Of a DNA stretch of 7,509 bases, positions 5,505-7,509 are shown piece after piece. The DNA comes from Aquificaceae bacterium. Lineage in GTDB: Bacteria; Aquificota; Aquificia; Aquificales; Aquificaceae. Both the position numbers and the translations under genes were made by a program. A model generated the notes under the pieces. It was given only the letters and a program-made list of their open reading frames with translations. It was not told the origin of the DNA and searched no databases. The stretch spans positions 1 through 7,509 of the forward strand of contig JALSHX010000277.1 of assembly GCA_026982025.1 (NCBI GenBank), in the 5' to 3' direction. Position 1 is the first letter of the stretch, and each line of letters opens with the position of its first letter.

Positions 5505-7509
5505 TGGATCTGGGCAGAAAGCTCAAGATAAGGACCATCGTTCATGTGGCAGGAGAAAGCGTTCCCTTTTTCTGGCCCATGAGAAATTTCATCCACCACA
5601 ATCCTCTACACGAGCTTGAGTCCATACCCTTTGAAAATGCAGTAGAAGAAGGGAAGAGACTTTTCGGAGGAAGGGGTTTTTTGAGGAGGAGAGACTACAG
5701 AAAGCTCTACGAGAGAGGATTAATAAAGAGGGAAAAGCTTCTTGAATCCATTAGAAGGTTTTTAAAAGAAGGTGAGTGGTCGTTTACTGAAGTTGATCTG
5801 GAGGCATTTATATTTGATCTTCTGACATCTCCCGAATCACCGAGACCCTACTCAAACCTTTACCTCCTCAGGGAAAAGGTGCGACCTCCAAAGGCTCTTG
5901 TGGACAGCTTTCTGGAGGAACCGAGGGACGAGGTGGACAGATTCATCAAAGGAATCGGAAAGGAGATAACATTCCCCGAAGCTTTTGAGGTTCTAACGGG
6001 AAAAGGCGTGGTTTCAAGAATAGAGGAAGAGGTCTCAAGGGGAGTTTTTGCTTTCCTTGACGAGGGTAACTCCGCTGTATCTATGCCATCAAGGGAAAAA
6101 GGGCTTTATCGGTGCTGGACCGAAATATTTTACGATTCGGGTGCTCCTCCGCCATCTCCTGAAGAGGCTATTGATGAGGTGATGAGGTGGCTCGGGATCC
6201 CCCAAGAGCAGTGGGAAAGCTACCTTTCCCTTGAGCTAAGCAGGTCAAAGGGTCTTGCGGGCTTTATAAGGTGGAGGTTTTCAAACAGGGACTATTACTG
6301 GCAGAGTCTTTATCCTGCGGACCTTGTTGACTTCTGTGCGGTTAAGCTTTTAATTGTTAGATCAGTTCTTGAAAAAGCCTCAGCAAATTCCCCATTTTCA
6401 CCCGATCTAAACTCTCTTAAGGATTACGCAAAGAGAAACCATTTGAAGCTCTATGCGATGATTGAACGACATATTAAGGAGGCTCCCCCCGAAATTCTTG
6501 AGGGATGTTTGGGTGAGAAAATTGATGAGGATTATCCCTTAAAAAAGGCATATTACAGGGCTGTGAACTTCATGGTTTTTCTCCATGAGACCTTGAAACA
6601 GCAGGGGTTGAGCGTTGAGGAGCTGAGTATTGACACCCTGATCGGATTATCCCGGCTGGACGAAGAGCTTGAGAGAAGGGAAGGAATGATATGGCTCAGA
6701 GCCCTTGAAGAATCCGTAATTGAAGACCTCCTTTCCAAGCTCTCTCCCGCCCAAAGAGAAGATTCTATTCCAGATGCTCAGTTTCTGTTCTGCATAGATG
6801 TGAGGTCCGAGAGAATAAGAAAGGCAATAGAGCAGTGTGGAAATTATCAAACCTTCGGAATTGCAGGCTTTTTTGGAGTCCCTATGGCTTATGTTCAAAT
6901 CAGCAGAGGACACGAGGAGTATCTGTGTCCCGTTTTGATAAAACCCCGAAATGTTGTTCTTGAGGTTCCCAAAGAGGGGAAGCACCCCCATGAGGGAGTA
7001 ATTCACTCCTTTGAAAAGATCCTTCACGATCTGAAGGCAAATGTTCTTACGCCATTCATTACAGTTGAAGCGATAGGCTTTCTCTTCGGATTTGACTTTC
7101 TCGGTAAAACCTTTTTCCCTTCCCGCTACGGTCCCATGAGGGAGAAGGTTCTTTCCGAGAAAAAAGATGTCTCAATAAGGATTGGGAAGCTGACGGAAAG
7201 TGAAAAGATGGCTGTGATTAAGAGCCTCGGTGCTGAGGAAGAGAGGATTGAGGAGTTATTGGAGAAGCTTTCTTTTATTGGCTTTTCAAGGGAGGAGCAG
7301 GCAACCCTTGTTGCAAAGGCTCTTGAATCAATTGGTCTGACGGAAAAATTTGCACCTTTGGTCTTTGTCATAGGCCACGAGAGCAGATCCGATAACAATC
7401 CTTACGAATCAGCCCTTGACTGCGGAGCCTGCGGCGGTGCCAGCGGAATCCACAACGCAAGGGTTTTCTGCATGATGGCAAATGACCTTGGAGTCAGGCA
7501 GTTGCTCTT
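5504..7509 (+). CDS. dabA: DabA (DUF2309/UPF0753): zinc, beta-carbonic-anhydrase-like subunit of the DAB inorganic-carbon pump (3' truncated by window)
   Basis: The frame is open from ATG 5504 to the window end, giving 668 residues without a stop. DabA is a cytoplasmic, membrane-associated subunit that binds DabB and hydrates CO2 to bicarbonate in an energy-coupled, effectively one-way manner. The family start NFIHHNPLHELESIPFENA is at about 28-46. Zinc-site residues are all visible: C430 and D432 in CIDVRSE (with R434), then H625 in GHESRSDNNP and C640 in DCGACGG. The H-to-C spacing of 15 equals that of the characterised Halothiobacillus DabA2 (H524, C539, as I recall). The Cys-to-His distance is 195 here versus 173 there, so an insertion of about 20 residues lies between, probably in the charged helical stretch at about 550-605. 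The N-terminal region before C430 is also longer. No membrane helix is evident. The true C-terminus lies beyond the window. Confidence 0.94.
   Translation, partial: MDLGRKLKIRTIVHVAGESVPFFWPMRNFIHHNPLHELESIPFENAVEEGKRLFGGRGFLRRRDYRKLYERGLIKREKLLESIRRFLKEGEWSFTEVDLEAFIFDLLTSPESPRPYSNLYLLREKVRPPKALVDSFLEEPRDEVDRFIKGIGKEITFPEAFEVLTGKGVVSRIEEEVSRGVFAFLDEGNSAVSMPSREKGLYRCWTEIFYDSGAPPPSPEEAIDEVMRWLGIPQEQWESYLSLELSRSKGLAGFIRWRFSNRDYYWQSLYPADLVDFCAVKLLIVRSVLEKASANSPFSPDLNSLKDYAKRNHLKLYAMIERHIKEAPPEILEGCLGEKIDEDYPLKKAYYRAVNFMVFLHETLKQQGLSVEELSIDTLIGLSRLDEELERREGMIWLRALEESVIEDLLSKLSPAQREDSIPDAQFLFCIDVRSERIRKAIEQCGNYQTFGIAGFFGVPMAYVQISRGHEEYLCPVLIKPRNVVLEVPKEGKHPHEGVIHSFEKILHDLKANVLTPFITVEAIGFLFGFDFLGKTFFPSRYGPMREKVLSEKKDVSIRIGKLTESEKMAVIKSLGAEEERIEELLEKLSFIGFSREEQATLVAKALESIGLTEKFAPLVFVIGHESRSDNNPYESALDCGACGGASGIHNARVFCMMANDLGVRQLL

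Noticed and set aside
6647..7398. Two minus-strand open frames (6647-7027 and 7126-7398) opposite dabA
   Set aside because: The + strand frame is continuous DabA with conserved metal residues; the antisense peptides match nothing and have no credible ribosome site.

Overview
The window reads as part of the chromosome of a thermophilic autotrophic bacterium, most likely of the Aquificales (Hydrogenobacter / Thermocrinis / Aquifex group). That is an inference from three things: a 2-oxoacid:ferredoxin oxidoreductase cluster in the order A-B-G-E, which I recall for the Hydrogenobacter thermophilus forDABGE operon; Arg codons dominated by AGG/AGA; and proteins rich in Glu, Lys and Arg. Autotrophic Nitrospirota carry similar five-subunit enzymes and cannot be excluded without a database search. 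Every gene is on the + strand and there is almost no non-coding DNA.

Region 1 (1-1949) is the 3' part of an oxidoreductase operon: the last 41 codons of the presumed alpha subunit, then the complete beta (TPP and Fe-S), gamma, and small Cys-rich epsilon/ferredoxin-like subunits. This enzyme class reductively carboxylates acetyl-CoA to pyruvate or succinyl-CoA to 2-oxoglutarate, the CO2-fixing steps of the reductive TCA cycle. The sequence does not settle which substrate is used. A strong intrinsic terminator (1972-1998) closes the operon.

Region 2 (2024-7509) is a second, tightly packed operon: a 101-aa acidic protein I do not recognise, a COG0523/CobW-type GTPase metallochaperone, a long NuoL-like membrane protein (DabB) and the DUF2309 protein DabA, which runs off the window. 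DabA shows the complete zinc site of the family (C430, D432, H625, C640). DabAB is the energy-coupled inorganic-carbon accumulation system, in which an ion-coupled membrane subunit drives vectorial CO2 hydration by a beta-carbonic-anhydrase-like subunit. Junctions are 1-nt overlaps (small protein/GTPase and dabB/dabA) or a 5-nt gap (GTPase/dabB), so co-transcription is very likely.

Together the window pairs a CO2-fixing enzyme with an inorganic-carbon pump. The most interesting points are a putative dedicated metal chaperone inside the DAB operon, an unknown acidic protein at the operon head, and an unusually long DabB. Its C-terminal extension looks like the second half of another antiporter module, while the canonical TM5 glutamate and TM12 lysine of NuoL appear to be missing from the first module. 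No tRNA, rRNA, CRISPR, insertion sequence or gene-free stretch over 300 bases is present.
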